A stretch of 64,000 nt of DNA from Formivibrio citricus (GCF_900115065.1 NZ_FOVE01000001.1:186001-250000), one strand, 5' to 3'. Positions 8,551 to 17,638 are shown, counted from the first letter of the stretch. Notes: generated by a model from the letters alone, not told the origin. Numbers and translations are program-made.

Positions 8551-10167
8551 GTGGCATCTGTCGCTATCCATTCTTCGTATGTCGCCGATCTCGATCTTTT
8601 ACTGCAACGCACGGACGACGAGGCGGCAAAACTGATCGGCCCCTGGTTGCAGCGCTTGGCCAGTGCACTGGATGAGGGACATTGCTGCGTGGAGTGTGCA
8701 GACGAGCTGCCGGTAGTTTTCGCGGGCGGACCGGGGGCATTCACGCCGCTGGTGCATGACGGTTCCAGGCTGTATTTCGCGCGTCACTGGCAGGAAGAGA
8801 GCACGGTTGCGTCCCGTCTCCTCGCCTTGGCAAAGCGGAACGTGGCCATCCCCGCCAACGCGGAAAAACTGCTGGCAGGTTATTTTCCGGAAGGAGAAAA
8901 CGGGCAGAAGCAGGCCGCGCACAAGGCGCTTTCGTCGGCCCTGACCGTAATTGCCGGAGGTCCGGGAACGGGCAAAACGACGACGGTGATGCGTCTGTTG
9001 GCCGTTCTGCTGGCATCGGCCCCGGCAGCGCTGAAAGTGTGCCTGGCCGCACCGACCGGCAAAGCGGCGCAGCGCATGAGCGAGAGCGTGCGCCTCAACA
9101 AGAACAAGCTGGATGACCTTTTCGTGCGGGATGCCATCCCGGAAACGGCGCTTACCCTGCATCGTTTGTTGGGGTACAACCCGGATACCGGCCGGGTGCG
9201 TAACGATGCGGCCAATCCACTCGATCTGGACCTGCTGGTTGTCGATGAGGCTTCGATGATCGACCTTGGCTTGATGGCGCGTCTTCTGGCAGCGCTGCCT
9301 GCTCATGCCCGGCTGATCCTGCTTGGAGATCCCGATCAGTTGCCTTCCGTGGATGCCGGGAGTGTGTTTTCTGACTTGTGTGCATTGTCGACAGGTCCGG
9401 TCGCAAGCCGGGTTGTACGTCTGCGCTACAGCCACCGTTTCGGCTGCGACAGCGGCATTGGTGAGCTTGCGCGATCCGTGAATGCTGGTGACGTGCCTGC
9501 GATGCAGGAAGTGCTGGCCAAGGGGTATCCGGACCTGGAATGGCGTGAAAGCTGGTGCGAACAGGAGCTGTCAGAACGAGCTTGTGCCGGCTACGCCGCA
9601 TATCGCAATGCAGTTTTGCGCCGAGCGCCGGTTGCGGAAGTTTTTGCGGCATTCAACGATTTTCGTTTGCTGTGTTGCCGTCGCGAAGGAGCCAGAGGCG
9701 TGGCGAAGCTCAATTCCCTGGTTCAACAGACGTTGTTCGGGCGAAGCGGGGAATGGTTCGCCGGCCGCCCGGTGATGGTGACCTGCAATGATTACAACTT
9801 GCAGCTTTTCAATGGCGATATCGGAATTGTCCTTGAAGGTCCCGATGGCTTGATGGTCTGGTTCGAGTCGGAAGGAGGCAGCTATCGCAGCCTGCATCCA
9901 TCCCGCATTCCCAGTCATGAGACGGCGTTTGCCTTGACGGTGCACAAGAGTCAGGGATCTGAATTCTCCGAGGTATTGCTGGTTCTGCCCGAAGAAGTCG
10001 GTCAGGGAGAAGCTCGCAATTTGGTTTATACCGCCCTTACCCGCGCCCGGCAGAAAACGGCTCTCTGGGCGCAGGGGAATGTACTGGCCGCGGCTGTTTC
10101 GGCGCACGGTGGGCGATTGTCAGGGCTGGGTAGCAAGCTGCAGGGGCTCCAGGCCAAACCTGCGTGA
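8551..10167 (+). CDS. recD: RecD-type exodeoxyribonuclease V alpha subunit (ATP-dependent 5'-3' helicase)
   Basis: A 538-residue SF1B helicase. Walker A GGPGTGKTTT is at residues 136-145, and DEASMIDL, GDPDQLPSVDAGSV, LTVHKSQGSEF and YTALTRARQK are the remaining helicase motifs. The N-terminal region is RecD1-like; no helix-hairpin-helix extension of RecD2 type is seen. In RecBCD this subunit drives the fast helicase motor, but no recB or recC lies in the window. The start is GTG 8551: an in-frame TGA at 8542 blocks anything earlier. The start sits 13 bp after a terminator, so its promoter must overlap that terminator or it lives on read-through. It is slightly shorter than E. coli RecD. Confidence 0.88.
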   Translation: MASVAIHSSYVADLDLLLQRTDDEAAKLIGPWLQRLASALDEGHCCVECADELPVVFAGGPGAFTPLVHDGSRLYFARHWQEESTVASRLLALAKRNVAIPANAEKLLAGYFPEGENGQKQAAHKALSSALTVIAGGPGTGKTTTVMRLLAVLLASAPAALKVCLAAPTGKAAQRMSESVRLNKNKLDDLFVRDAIPETALTLHRLLGYNPDTGRVRNDAANPLDLDLLVVDEASMIDLGLMARLLAALPAHARLILLGDPDQLPSVDAGSVFSDLCALSTGPVASRVVRLRYSHRFGCDSGIGELARSVNAGDVPAMQEVLAKGYPDLEWRESWCEQELSERACAGYAAYRNAVLRRAPVAEVFAAFNDFRLLCCRREGARGVAKLNSLVQQTLFGRSGEWFAGRPVMVTCNDYNLQLFNGDIGIVLEGPDGLMVWFESEGGSYRSLHPSRIPSHETAFALTVHKSQGSEFSEVLLVLPEEVGQGEARNLVYTALTRARQKTALWAQGNVLAAAVSAHGGRLSGLGSKLQGLQAKPA

Positions 10168-10174
10168 CTGGCCA

Positions 10175-11737
10175 CTAGTCGTCGCTGGGGGCGGGTTGTT
10201 TGACGGGCTCTGGCGCCACACTCGGGAAAATGATCGAAAAACGGGTCCCGCTTCCCGGTGCGGAAGAGACTGAAATGGTTCCCCCCAGGGTTTGTGTGAC
10301 CAGGTTGTAGACGATGTTCAGCCCCAACCCGCTGCCGCCTGCTCCGCGACGCGTGGTGAAGAAGGGGTCGAAGATGCGGCCGATATGGCTGGCTTGAATG
10401 CCCTTGCCGTCGTCCGAGAAGACCATGCGTACCACCCCCTCATCCTGCTCTGCCTCGATGCACAGAGTGCCTTGTTGCCCCGGATCGAACGCATGTGCGA
10501 TGGTGTTGGTAACCATGTTGGTGATGATTTGCGATAGCGCACCCGGATAGCCATCGATCTTGATGTCCTCCGGACAATCCACGTCAACGGTCAGCGCGCT
10601 GTGACGCAAGGTCGGACGCAAGCTGAGGATGACTTCCTCAATGTACTCCTTGAGATCGTAGGCCCGGCGCGCTTCCGATGTCTGATCCACTGCGACGCGC
10701 TTGAAACTCTGGATCAGCGCCGCGGCTCTCTCGGCGTTGGTCTGGATCAGTGCGCTGGATTGAACGGCCGTTTCGGTATAACGCAACAAATCCGATTTCT
10801 TGATGGTGCCGCTTTCGATGTTTTTCTGGAAGCTTCTGGAATCCTCGGACAAGACCGAAGCGCTGGTCAGAATCACGCCCACAGGGGTGTTGATTTCATG
10901 GGCGATGCCGGCGACGAGCCCCCCCAGAGAGGCCATTTTTTCCGCTTGTACAAGACTGTTCTGGGTTTCCTTGAGTTGCTGCAATGCTTTTTCGGCCGAT
11001 TCCTTGGCTTCACGCATCGCATCCTCGGTTTCCTTGCGTTTGCGCAGGTCATCCAGCAGCCGCCGGGCAATCCGGTTGTAACCGCTCGTGACATCCGAGA
11101 ACTCGATGAACTGGCTGGCGGGCAGGCGCAAGGCTGCATCGGAAATGCCGGCATCGGTCTGGTCGGCGGCCCGCTGCAGCATGTCATGCAATTGCTTCAA
11201 GGGACGGACGAGCAGGAGGGTCAGACTGCGAGAAAGCGCCAGAACCAGAATGATGTCCAGTATGACAATTTCGGCAACCTTGGAAATGACCTGTTTCTGC
11301 AACTGTTGTTCCATCGGTGCGCTTGAGAGCCGCACCAGAACCTTGCCGATCGAGCGTTGCGGGTTGTCCTGATAAAAAACGTCAAATTCGATTTCATCGC
11401 CATAACGCGATGGTTGTTTGGTGAGCCGTTCTACTCGACCGATGCCGCTGGAAACGCGTCCGGCAACCATTCGGCCGTTGTTCTCGATCACGATTTGCTG
11501 GATTTTGGGCGAAATCATTTCCGAATCCAGAATCCGGTCGAGCTGGTAGTCGTCGAAATTCCATAGCGGACTGGGAAGTGAGGTTTCCAGGCGGCTTCTG
11601 AGCGATTTCCCCGTTTGCGTCAGATCTTCCGCGAGTTCGGCCTGGGTGCGCCAATAGGAATAAGCGCCGGATATCCCCAAGAGCAGGGTGATGACCACGA
11701 CGAAGAATACATTCAGGCGGCGACGGATGCTGTTCAT
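10175..11737 (-). CDS. Sensor histidine kinase (HAMP-HisKA-HATPase)
   Basis: A 520-residue membrane kinase. TM1 is at about residues 10-28, a short periplasmic region spans 30-150, and TM2 is at about 153-177. A HAMP/linker and coiled coil follow, then the phosphoacceptor His280 in GIAHEINTPVG and ATP-binding motifs NMVTNTIAHAF, FSDDGKGI and GGSGLGLNIV. The core resembles the kinase at 60662-63025, including the shared stretch SFKR-x-AVDQTS. No response regulator is adjacent. It converges with recD, leaving 7 bp between the stops. The signal sensed is unknown. Confidence 0.88.
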   Translation of the reverse strand: MNSIRRRLNVFFVVVITLLLGISGAYSYWRTQAELAEDLTQTGKSLRSRLETSLPSPLWNFDDYQLDRILDSEMISPKIQQIVIENNGRMVAGRVSSGIGRVERLTKQPSRYGDEIEFDVFYQDNPQRSIGKVLVRLSSAPMEQQLQKQVISKVAEIVILDIILVLALSRSLTLLLVRPLKQLHDMLQRAADQTDAGISDAALRLPASQFIEFSDVTSGYNRIARRLLDDLRKRKETEDAMREAKESAEKALQQLKETQNSLVQAEKMASLGGLVAGIAHEINTPVGVILTSASVLSEDSRSFQKNIESGTIKKSDLLRYTETAVQSSALIQTNAERAAALIQSFKRVAVDQTSEARRAYDLKEYIEEVILSLRPTLRHSALTVDVDCPEDIKIDGYPGALSQIITNMVTNTIAHAFDPGQQGTLCIEAEQDEGVVRMVFSDDGKGIQASHIGRIFDPFFTTRRGAGGSGLGLNIVYNLVTQTLGGTISVSSAPGSGTRFSIIFPSVAPEPVKQPAPSDD

Positions 11738-11788
11738 GGCGATGACTGCAGGGAGACCCTTTTACTTTAGGGGGTTGTTATTACAAGA

Positions 11789-12430
11789 TCAACAAGATTG
11801 CCGGTATCGGGCTACCAAGTCGGCCAGGAAGGTCAGCTTGCCGTGAAAAAAATGTCCCGTTCCCGGCATGACGACGACAGGCAGATGCTGGGGCCGGGCC
11901 CAATCCAGGACGGCTCCAAGCGGGATGACTTCGTCTTCCTCTCCGTGGATGACCAGCGTATGTGCCGGAACCGTGGGGAACTCGTAACGGGAAATGGCCG
12001 GCCCGATCAGGATCATGTCCTCAGCTTCGTGCTCACCCAGACGTTGCCGTAATTGGGCCTGAACGTAGGTGCCGAAAGAAAAGCCGGCCAGGGTCAGCCG
12101 CTGTAGCTGGGGGTTTTCTGCCCTGGCATGGGCAAGGACAGCTGCCATGTCGTCAACCTCGCCGTGCCCCTTGTCGTGACAGCCCTCCGAGTTTCCCACG
12201 CCGCGCAGGTTCGGACAGTAGGCAACGTACCCCAGGCGCGAAAGGGTCTTGGCCAGCGTATGGACGATCTTGTTGGTGAAAGTGCCGCCTTCGGTTGGAT
12301 TGGGATGTGCGACCAGCGCGATGCCGCAGGGAATTTCCCGTGCCGATGCAAGGCGCAGACATTCCAGCCGCCCCTCTGGACCGGCAATTTCAATGAGCTC
12401 GAAGCTCGGCGCTTTGCGCGAAGGGATCAT
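11789..12430 (-). CDS. Alpha/beta-hydrolase family protein (COG2945-like)
   Basis: A 213-residue cytoplasmic hydrolase. The nucleophile elbow is GFSFGT. The likely acid residue lies in HGEEDEVIP and the catalytic His in PGTGHFFHG. The early HPNPTEGGT and NLRGVGNSEG segments match the small hydrolase family often annotated as dienelactone-hydrolase-like. Its start overlaps the stop of the upstream ferredoxin gene by 4 bp (ATGA), so the two are co-translated. The substrate cannot be inferred. Confidence 0.82.
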   Translation of the reverse strand: MIPSRKAPSFELIEIAGPEGRLECLRLASAREIPCGIALVAHPNPTEGGTFTNKIVHTLAKTLSRLGYVAYCPNLRGVGNSEGCHDKGHGEVDDMAAVLAHARAENPQLQRLTLAGFSFGTYVQAQLRQRLGEHEAEDMILIGPAISRYEFPTVPAHTLVIHGEEDEVIPLGAVLDWARPQHLPVVVMPGTGHFFHGKLTFLADLVARYRQSC

Positions 12431-12735
12431 ATTTTCAACCGCTCGACGATCCAGCCGCCGATAATGTGTTCATCAATGATCTGGTCGATGTCGTTCTGGT
12501 TGGTGTAGCTGTACCACACGCCTTCCGGATAGATGACCAGCAGCGGCCCTTTGTCGCAACGTCCGAGGCAGCCGGCCTTGTTGATACGCACTTTGCCCGG
12601 GATGCCGAGTTTCAGTATCCGGATGCGTTCCTTGGCGTACTCGAACAGTTCTGTTGCGCCGAGGTTGTTGCAGCAGGACTCACCGGCTCCCCGCTGGTTC
12701 AGGCAAAAAAACACGTGATGCTTAAAATAGCTCAT
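12427..12735 (-). CDS. Thioredoxin-like [2Fe-2S] ferredoxin
   Basis: A 102-residue protein beginning MSYFKHHVFFCLNQ. Four cysteines in the thioredoxin-fold ferredoxin arrangement are visible: FFCLNQRGAGESCC and, later, NKAGCLGRCDKGP. Such proteins carry one 2Fe-2S cluster and act in electron transfer. The frame is open further upstream, but the family start is at 12735. The ribosome site is weak. It is coupled to the downstream hydrolase by an ATGA overlap. Confidence 0.86.
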   Translation of the reverse strand: MSYFKHHVFFCLNQRGAGESCCNNLGATELFEYAKERIRILKLGIPGKVRINKAGCLGRCDKGPLLVIYPEGVWYSYTNQNDIDQIIDEHIIGGWIVERLKI

Positions 12736-12859
12736 GGGCAGTTTCTGTAGACTGGGCGGTCGATGAAACAGTTTATGGTCAGCAGGCAGGATGTCGCTAC
12801 TCCCCCGATACAAAAAGTCTTCTTGCAAAGAACTTTGCACGGTAATTGTGCATATCGGG

Positions 12860-12888
12860 TTGACCAATATAAGCATCTGCTTTAAAGT
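12860..12888 (+). promoter_or_regulatory. Candidate sigma-70 promoter
   Basis: TTGACC (12860-12865) and TAAAGT (12883-12888) are separated by exactly 17 bp in the 359-bp gap between the ferredoxin gene and the cupin gene. It points towards a terminator-like hairpin with no ORF between. Confidence 0.4.
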
Positions 12889-12894
12889 GGTGCA

Positions 12895-12986
12895 TGCATC
12901 GGGGTGCAATTGATTGCATCTTGATGGTTTCTCCTTTGTAGATGTCGTTGATGAACCCGGAACGCAGCCCGTTTCGGGTTTTTTTT
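12895..12986 (+). ncRNA. Candidate small RNA ending at a terminator-like hairpin
   Basis: Downstream of the candidate promoter there is about 90 nt with no plausible ORF. It holds a small inverted repeat (TGCAAT/ATTGCA, 12905-12918) and ends in cccg-ttt-cggg, extendable to aacccg...cgggtt, followed by eight T residues (12979-12986). This is the layout of a small regulatory RNA. It could equally be a stray promoter and an attenuator in the long leader of the cupin gene. Not recognised as a known family. Confidence 0.3.
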
Positions 12987-13094
12987 GTCTGTTTGTTTTT
13001 TCGATGTGTTTTTTGATGTTCCGGCCGCTGGCGGTTACACTGTTTTCAAGCCTCTCGAATGAGGGGCTGTCGTGAAACTTCGAAGGGCCCGATC

Positions 13095-13574
13095 ATGAGT
13101 CAATTCTGTACCATCGATACCCCGATGCTGGCATCGCTCTCCCGGGAGGCACGGGCACTGCCGCGAAAACGCAAGAACCACAATTTTCATGCTTCCGAAA
13201 AAGCTGTTTGTCACCGCCTGCTCAACGCCATCGAGCCGGACAGCTATATCCCTCCGCATCGACACCTTTCTTCAGACAAAGACGAAACCATTCTCGTACT
13301 GGCCGGGCGCATAGGCGTTCTGGCCTTCGACGACAAAGGCATTGTAACCATGCGCCGGATCATGGCCCCGGCTAGCGGTACGGTAGGCGTCAACATTCCC
13401 GCCGGGGTTTTTCACAGCATGGTGGCGCTGGAGCCGGGGTCGGTGTTTTTTGAGAGCAAGGCCGGCCCTTACGAACCGCTGAAACCGGAAGAAAAAGCCC
13501 CTTGGGCACCGGCTGAGGATGCCTTTGGCGCCAATGACTATCTCGCGTTCATGGCGGATTTCTTCCGTCCGTAA
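13095..13574 (+). CDS. WbuC-family cupin protein
   Basis: A 159-residue single-domain cupin. The conserved metal-site strand YIPPHRHLSSDKDET and the later PAGVFHSMVALEPGSVFFESK match the WbuC family, which is often found with surface polysaccharide genes. Here no such genes are adjacent. ATG 13095 is preferred, with aaggg upstream; the frame extends to 13059 without a better signal. The catalytic role is unknown in this family. It converges with pyc across a bidirectional terminator. Confidence 0.8.
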   Translation: MSQFCTIDTPMLASLSREARALPRKRKNHNFHASEKAVCHRLLNAIEPDSYIPPHRHLSSDKDETILVLAGRIGVLAFDDKGIVTMRRIMAPASGTVGVNIPAGVFHSMVALEPGSVFFESKAGPYEPLKPEEKAPWAPAEDAFGANDYLAFMADFFRP

Positions 13575-13602
13575 ACCCCGCCATTTGCGGAAGAGTAGTC
13601 GT

Positions 13603-13640
13603 AAAAAACGGCAGGCCGGATAAACCGCCTGCCGTTTTTA
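13603..13640. terminator. Bidirectional terminator between cupin gene and pyc
   Basis: Stem cggcaggc/gcctgccg (13609-13616 and 13627-13634) is flanked by AAAAAA on the left and TTTTT on the right, so it can terminate transcripts from both convergent genes. Confidence 0.9.
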
Positions 13641-13659
13641 TCTGGGCTGGACTACTGGA

Positions 13660-16600
13660 TCAGCCCAGTTCCAGCAGCAGATCCTTGGAATCGACCTGAT
13701 CGCCGGGGTTGACCAGAATCTTGAGCACTGTGGCGTCCCGATCCGCAGTAATTGCCGTTTCCATTTTCATGGCCTCCAGCGAGAGCAGCGGGTTGCCCTT
13801 CTTGACCTTCTGTCCGACCTTGACCGAGAGGGTGGCTACGGTTCCAGGCATCGGCGCAGCGATATGGTTGGGGTTGGCATCGTCGGCCTTGGGATGTGCC
13901 TTGCGGGTGGTCTTCATGCCGGCCTTGTCGACCTTGAGTGCGCGCGGCTGGCCGTTGAGCTGGAAGAACAGCTTGGCGGTGCCTTCCTCGTCGTGATCGG
14001 TGCGGCCGTTGAGGTCGACGATCAGCGTCTTGCCCGGATCGAGCTCGACCGAAATTTCGGTGTTCTCGGCCATACCGTAGAAGAAGACCGGCGTGGGCAG
14101 GACAGAAACGTCGCCGAAGTGGCTCTGGTGTGCCGCGAAGTCGGTGAAGACCTTGGGGTACATCAGGTAGGACGCCAGATCGCTGTCGCTGATGTGGTGG
14201 CCTACGGTCTTTTCTGCCTTGGCACGCACAGCATCCAGATCGGCCGGCGGCATGAAGGCGCCGGCGCGGCCCTTGAGCGGTTCCTTGCCCTTGAGCACCT
14301 TGTCCTGCAGAGCCTTGGGGAAGCCGTCGGCCGGGAAGCCCATTTCTCCCGTGAACAGCGAAACAACGGATTCCGGGAAGGCAATGTCGCGTTCCGGGTC
14401 GAGCACCTCGGCCGGAGTCAGGTCGTTGGCGACCATGACCAGCGCCATGTCGCCGACCACCTTGGAGGTCGGCGTGACCTTCACGATGTCGCCGAACAGC
14501 AGGTTGACGTCGGCATAGGCTTGGGAAATTTCCGGCCAGCGGTGTTCCAGGCCCATGGCGCGGGCCTGCTCGCGCAGGTTGGTGTACTGGCCACCGGGCA
14601 TTTCGTGGCGGTAGACGTCGGAAGTGCTGGAGCGAATTTCCGGCTCGAACGGCGCGTAGTAGCTGCGCACACCTTCCCAGTAACGCGAGACCGGTTGCAG
14701 ACGGCCGGCATCGAAACCGGGGCTGCGCTCGGTGCCTTCGAGTGCCGCGACCAGTGCGCCCAGACTCGGTTGCGAGGTAAAGCCGCTCATCGAATCCATC
14801 GCGCCGTCGACGGCATCGATGCCGGCTTCCACGGCCGCGAGCACGCTGGCGATCGAGCCGCCGCTGGTGTCGTGGGTGTGGAAGTGCAGCGGCAGACCGG
14901 TTTCCTGCTTGAGCGCGGTGACCAGTTCGCGGATCGCGCGCGGGCGGCACAGCCCGGCCATGTCCTTGATCCCGATGATGTGGGCGCCGGCTTTTTCCAG
15001 CTCCCTGGCCATGTCGACGTAGTACTTGAGGCCATATTTCGGGCGCTTGGCGTCGAAGATGTCGCTGGTGTAGCAAATCGTGCCCTCGCACAGCGCGCCG
15101 CTTTCAATCACGGCATCCATGGCCACGCGCATGTTCTCGACCCAGTTCAGCGAATCGAATACGCGGAAGACGTCCATGCCATGCGCCGCGGCCTGCTGGA
15201 CGAAGTAGCGCACCACGTTGTCCGGGTAGTTGGTGTAGCCGACGGCGTTGGAGGCGCGCAGCAGCATCTGGAACAGGATGTTGGGCGCGGCGGCGCGCAG
15301 CTTGTCGAGGCGTTGCCACGGGTCTTCCTTGAGGAAGCGCATGGCGACGTCGAAAGTGGCGCCGCCCCAGCATTCCAGCGAGAAGAGCTCGGGCAACTGG
15401 CGCGCGTAGTACGGTGCAATCGGCAGCATGTCGGCAGTGCGCATGCGGGTGGCGAACAGCGACTGGTGCGCATCGCGCATTGTGGTGTCGGTGATCAGGA
15501 TGCGCTCCTGGTTTTTCATCCACTCGGAGAAGCCCTGGGCGCCCAGACGCTTGAAGATGTCGCGCGAGCCTTCCGGAATCTCGCCGGCATGGCCGCCCTT
15601 GGGCAGTACGGGCGCGGCCATCGGCAGCTTGGGCAGGGCGCGGCCCTTGACCTCCGGGTTGCCGTTGACGACGACATCGCCGATGAAGCGCAGCAGGCGC
15701 GTAGCTCGGTCGCGGCGCGGCGTGAAGCGGAACAGCTCCGGTGTTTCGTCGATGAAACGCGTGGTGCACTGGCCGCTGCGGAACAGCGGGTGCGAGACGA
15801 CGTTTTCCAGGAACAGCAGGTTGGTCGAGACGCCGCGGATGCGGAATTCGCGCAGGGCGCGGTCCATGCGGACGGCTGCCTCTTCCGCGGTTTGACCGCT
15901 GGAAGTGACCTTGACCAGCAAGGAATCGAAATAGGGCGTGATGATGGCGCCGGCATAGGCCGTACCGCCATCCAGACGAATACCGAAGCCGGCCGGGCTG
16001 CGGTAGGCGCTGAGCTTGCCGTAGTCGGGCGTGAAGTTGTTTTCCGGGTCTTCGGAGGTGACGCGGCATTGCAGTGCATGACCGATCAGGCTCAGGTCCT
16101 GCTGCGCGGGGATCTCCGATTTCGGCTCGCCGATTTTGTAGCCTTGGGCCACGCGAATCTGCGCTTTGACCAGATCGACGCCGGTGACCTGTTCGGTGAC
16201 GGTGTGTTCCACCTGGATACGCGGGTTGACTTCGATGAAGTAGAACTCGTCGGTTTCCGCATCCATGAGGAATTCGACCGTACCTGCGTGCGTGTAGTGC
16301 ACGGCACGGCAGAGCTTGAGCGCGGCTTCGCACAGCGCGGCGCGGCGTTCTTCCGAAAGGTACGGGGCCGGTGCGCGCTCGACCACTTTCTGGTTGCGGC
16401 GCTGCACGGAGCAATCGCGCTCGAAGAGGTGGATCAGGTTGCCGTGCTGGTCACCGAGCACCTGGACTTCGACGTGGCGCGCGCGGCGTACCAGTTTTTC
16501 CAGATAGACTTCGTCGTTGCCGAAGGCGGCGAGCGCTTCGCGGCGGGCGACTTCCAGCGCCGGCTTGAGATCGGCTTCGCTCTCGACCACGCGCATGCCG

Positions 16601-17103
16601 CGTCCACCACCACCCCAGCTTGCCTTGAGCATCAGCGGGTAGCCGACCTTGGCAGCCATGGCGGCTGCCTGTTCATAGTCTTGCGGCAAGGCTTCGGTCG
16701 CGGGAACGACCGGTACCCCGGCAGCAATCGCTGCCTTGCGCGCGGCAACCTTGTTGCCCAGCGTGCGCATCACTTCCGGCTTGGGGCCGATGAAGGTAAT
16801 GCCGGCTTGGGTACAGGCTTCGGCGAAATCGGGGTTTTCGGAAAGGAAGCCATAGCCGGGGTGGATCGCGTCCACACCGGTTTCCTTGGCAATGCGGATG
16901 ATGTCGTCAATGTCGAGATAAGCCTGGATCGGTTTTTTGCCTTCCCCGACCAGATAGGCTTCGTCTGCTTTGAAACGATGCAGGCCAAGGCGGTCTTCCT
17001 TGGCATAAATGGCGACTGTGCGAATGCCGAGTTCGCTGGCGGCACGCATGACCCGGATCGCGATTTCACTGCGGTTGGCGACAAGCAGCTTGCGAAATTT
17101 CAT
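13660..17103 (-). CDS. pyc: Pyruvate carboxylase (single chain)
   Basis: A 1147-residue biotin enzyme making oxaloacetate from pyruvate, bicarbonate and ATP. The N-terminal biotin carboxylase domain begins FRKLLVANRSEIAIR and has the ATP-grasp stretch KASWGGGGRGMRVV. The central carboxyltransferase is seen in DTTMRDAHQSLFATRMRT and the metal-site HFHTHDTSG. The C-terminal biotinyl domain has EAMKMET, whose Lys is biotinylated. Length and domain order are those of the alpha4-type enzyme. The start at 17103 follows a gggaaagaag ribosome site; the 23-codon extension to 17172 is unlikely. It supplies anaplerotic oxaloacetate. Confidence 0.96.
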   Translation of the reverse strand: MKFRKLLVANRSEIAIRVMRAASELGIRTVAIYAKEDRLGLHRFKADEAYLVGEGKKPIQAYLDIDDIIRIAKETGVDAIHPGYGFLSENPDFAEACTQAGITFIGPKPEVMRTLGNKVAARKAAIAAGVPVVPATEALPQDYEQAAAMAAKVGYPLMLKASWGGGGRGMRVVESEADLKPALEVARREALAAFGNDEVYLEKLVRRARHVEVQVLGDQHGNLIHLFERDCSVQRRNQKVVERAPAPYLSEERRAALCEAALKLCRAVHYTHAGTVEFLMDAETDEFYFIEVNPRIQVEHTVTEQVTGVDLVKAQIRVAQGYKIGEPKSEIPAQQDLSLIGHALQCRVTSEDPENNFTPDYGKLSAYRSPAGFGIRLDGGTAYAGAIITPYFDSLLVKVTSSGQTAEEAAVRMDRALREFRIRGVSTNLLFLENVVSHPLFRSGQCTTRFIDETPELFRFTPRRDRATRLLRFIGDVVVNGNPEVKGRALPKLPMAAPVLPKGGHAGEIPEGSRDIFKRLGAQGFSEWMKNQERILITDTTMRDAHQSLFATRMRTADMLPIAPYYARQLPELFSLECWGGATFDVAMRFLKEDPWQRLDKLRAAAPNILFQMLLRASNAVGYTNYPDNVVRYFVQQAAAHGMDVFRVFDSLNWVENMRVAMDAVIESGALCEGTICYTSDIFDAKRPKYGLKYYVDMARELEKAGAHIIGIKDMAGLCRPRAIRELVTALKQETGLPLHFHTHDTSGGSIASVLAAVEAGIDAVDGAMDSMSGFTSQPSLGALVAALEGTERSPGFDAGRLQPVSRYWEGVRSYYAPFEPEIRSSTSDVYRHEMPGGQYTNLREQARAMGLEHRWPEISQAYADVNLLFGDIVKVTPTSKVVGDMALVMVANDLTPAEVLDPERDIAFPESVVSLFTGEMGFPADGFPKALQDKVLKGKEPLKGRAGAFMPPADLDAVRAKAEKTVGHHISDSDLASYLMYPKVFTDFAAHQSHFGDVSVLPTPVFFYGMAENTEISVELDPGKTLIVDLNGRTDHDEEGTAKLFFQLNGQPRALKVDKAGMKTTRKAHPKADDANPNHIAAPMPGTVATLSVKVGQKVKKGNPLLSLEAMKMETAITADRDATVLKILVNPGDQVDSKDLLLELG

Positions 17104-17270
17104 GACTTCTTTCCCTTGTTTCTTTGCAATGGATAGGCAGGAGGCGACTGTGCAGCGCACCATCCAAGTCATGAATTTAAAGTTTAGAACATTAAAATTA
17201 CAACAGGATCGTGGCGTGTGTGAATGTTACCGGGCAGTGTCGGTGTTAGATGTTTAAATGCTGACGCCTG

Positions 17271-17299
17271 TTACAAGTTTTGATGTCAGTTTGTATTAT
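17271..17299 (+). promoter_or_regulatory. Candidate promoter for the small ORF at 17376
   Basis: TTACAA (17271-17276), a 17-bp spacer and TATTAT (17294-17299) face the 50-residue ORF, leaving a leader of about 70 nt. Confidence 0.4.
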
Positions 17300-17375
17300 G
17301 TTGCGGTGCACAAATTTACGTTGTGCCAATGAAGGGGATTGCGTAGCATGAAATTGCCTATAAAGTGCAGGAGTA

Positions 17376-17528
17376 ATGAAAATGAGCAATTTCAATGAGA
17401 TGGTGAACGATATGGACGAAATGGCGGGTATGCCTGCTGTGGATGTCCTGCAAGATGCCCCGATCTATGCGCCGGCCATGGAGCTGTGCGTGTGTCATCT
17501 TGAAAAACAAAAAACGGATCGGAAGTGA
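17376..17528 (+). CDS. Small hypothetical protein (50 aa)
   Basis: Not recognised. The predicted protein begins MKMSNFNEMVNDMDEM, is acidic and methionine-rich in its first half, and ends with CVCHLEKQKTDRK, giving a CxC pair that could bind a metal. Support for being real: a clear caggag ribosome site at the right distance from ATG 17376 (or 17382), an upstream promoter-like sequence, and a downstream terminator. It lies alone between pyc and the membrane-protein gene. Confidence 0.5.
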   Translation: MKMSNFNEMVNDMDEMAGMPAVDVLQDAPIYAPAMELCVCHLEKQKTDRK

Positions 17529-17555
17529 TTCTTTGCTGAACGATTGTTGCCCGGA

Positions 17556-17577
17556 AAACAGCTTGTAAAAGCTGTTT
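17556..17577 (+). other. Stable hairpin with GUAA loop in the 3' region of the small ORF
   Basis: Perfect 9-bp stem aaacagctt/aagctgttt closing a GTAA tetraloop, 27 bp after the small ORF stop. No T tract follows, so it is more likely an mRNA structure than a terminator. Confidence 0.45.
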
Positions 17578-17605
17578 GAAACCTGCAGCAACAGCGTGTC
17601 CATTA

Positions 17606-17638
17606 GGCGATTCCGGGAGCCCCCGAATCGCCTTTTTA
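17606..17638 (+). terminator. Rho-independent terminator after the small ORF
   Basis: Stem ggcgattc/gaatcgcc (17606-17613, 17625-17632), extendable inward by cgg/ccg, followed by TTTTTAT. Confidence 0.85.

Noticed and set aside
13864-17136. 1090-codon open frame on the plus strand opposite pyc
   Set aside because: It is the complementary frame of the pyruvate carboxylase gene; the product has no recognisable domains, while the minus strand has a full enzyme.
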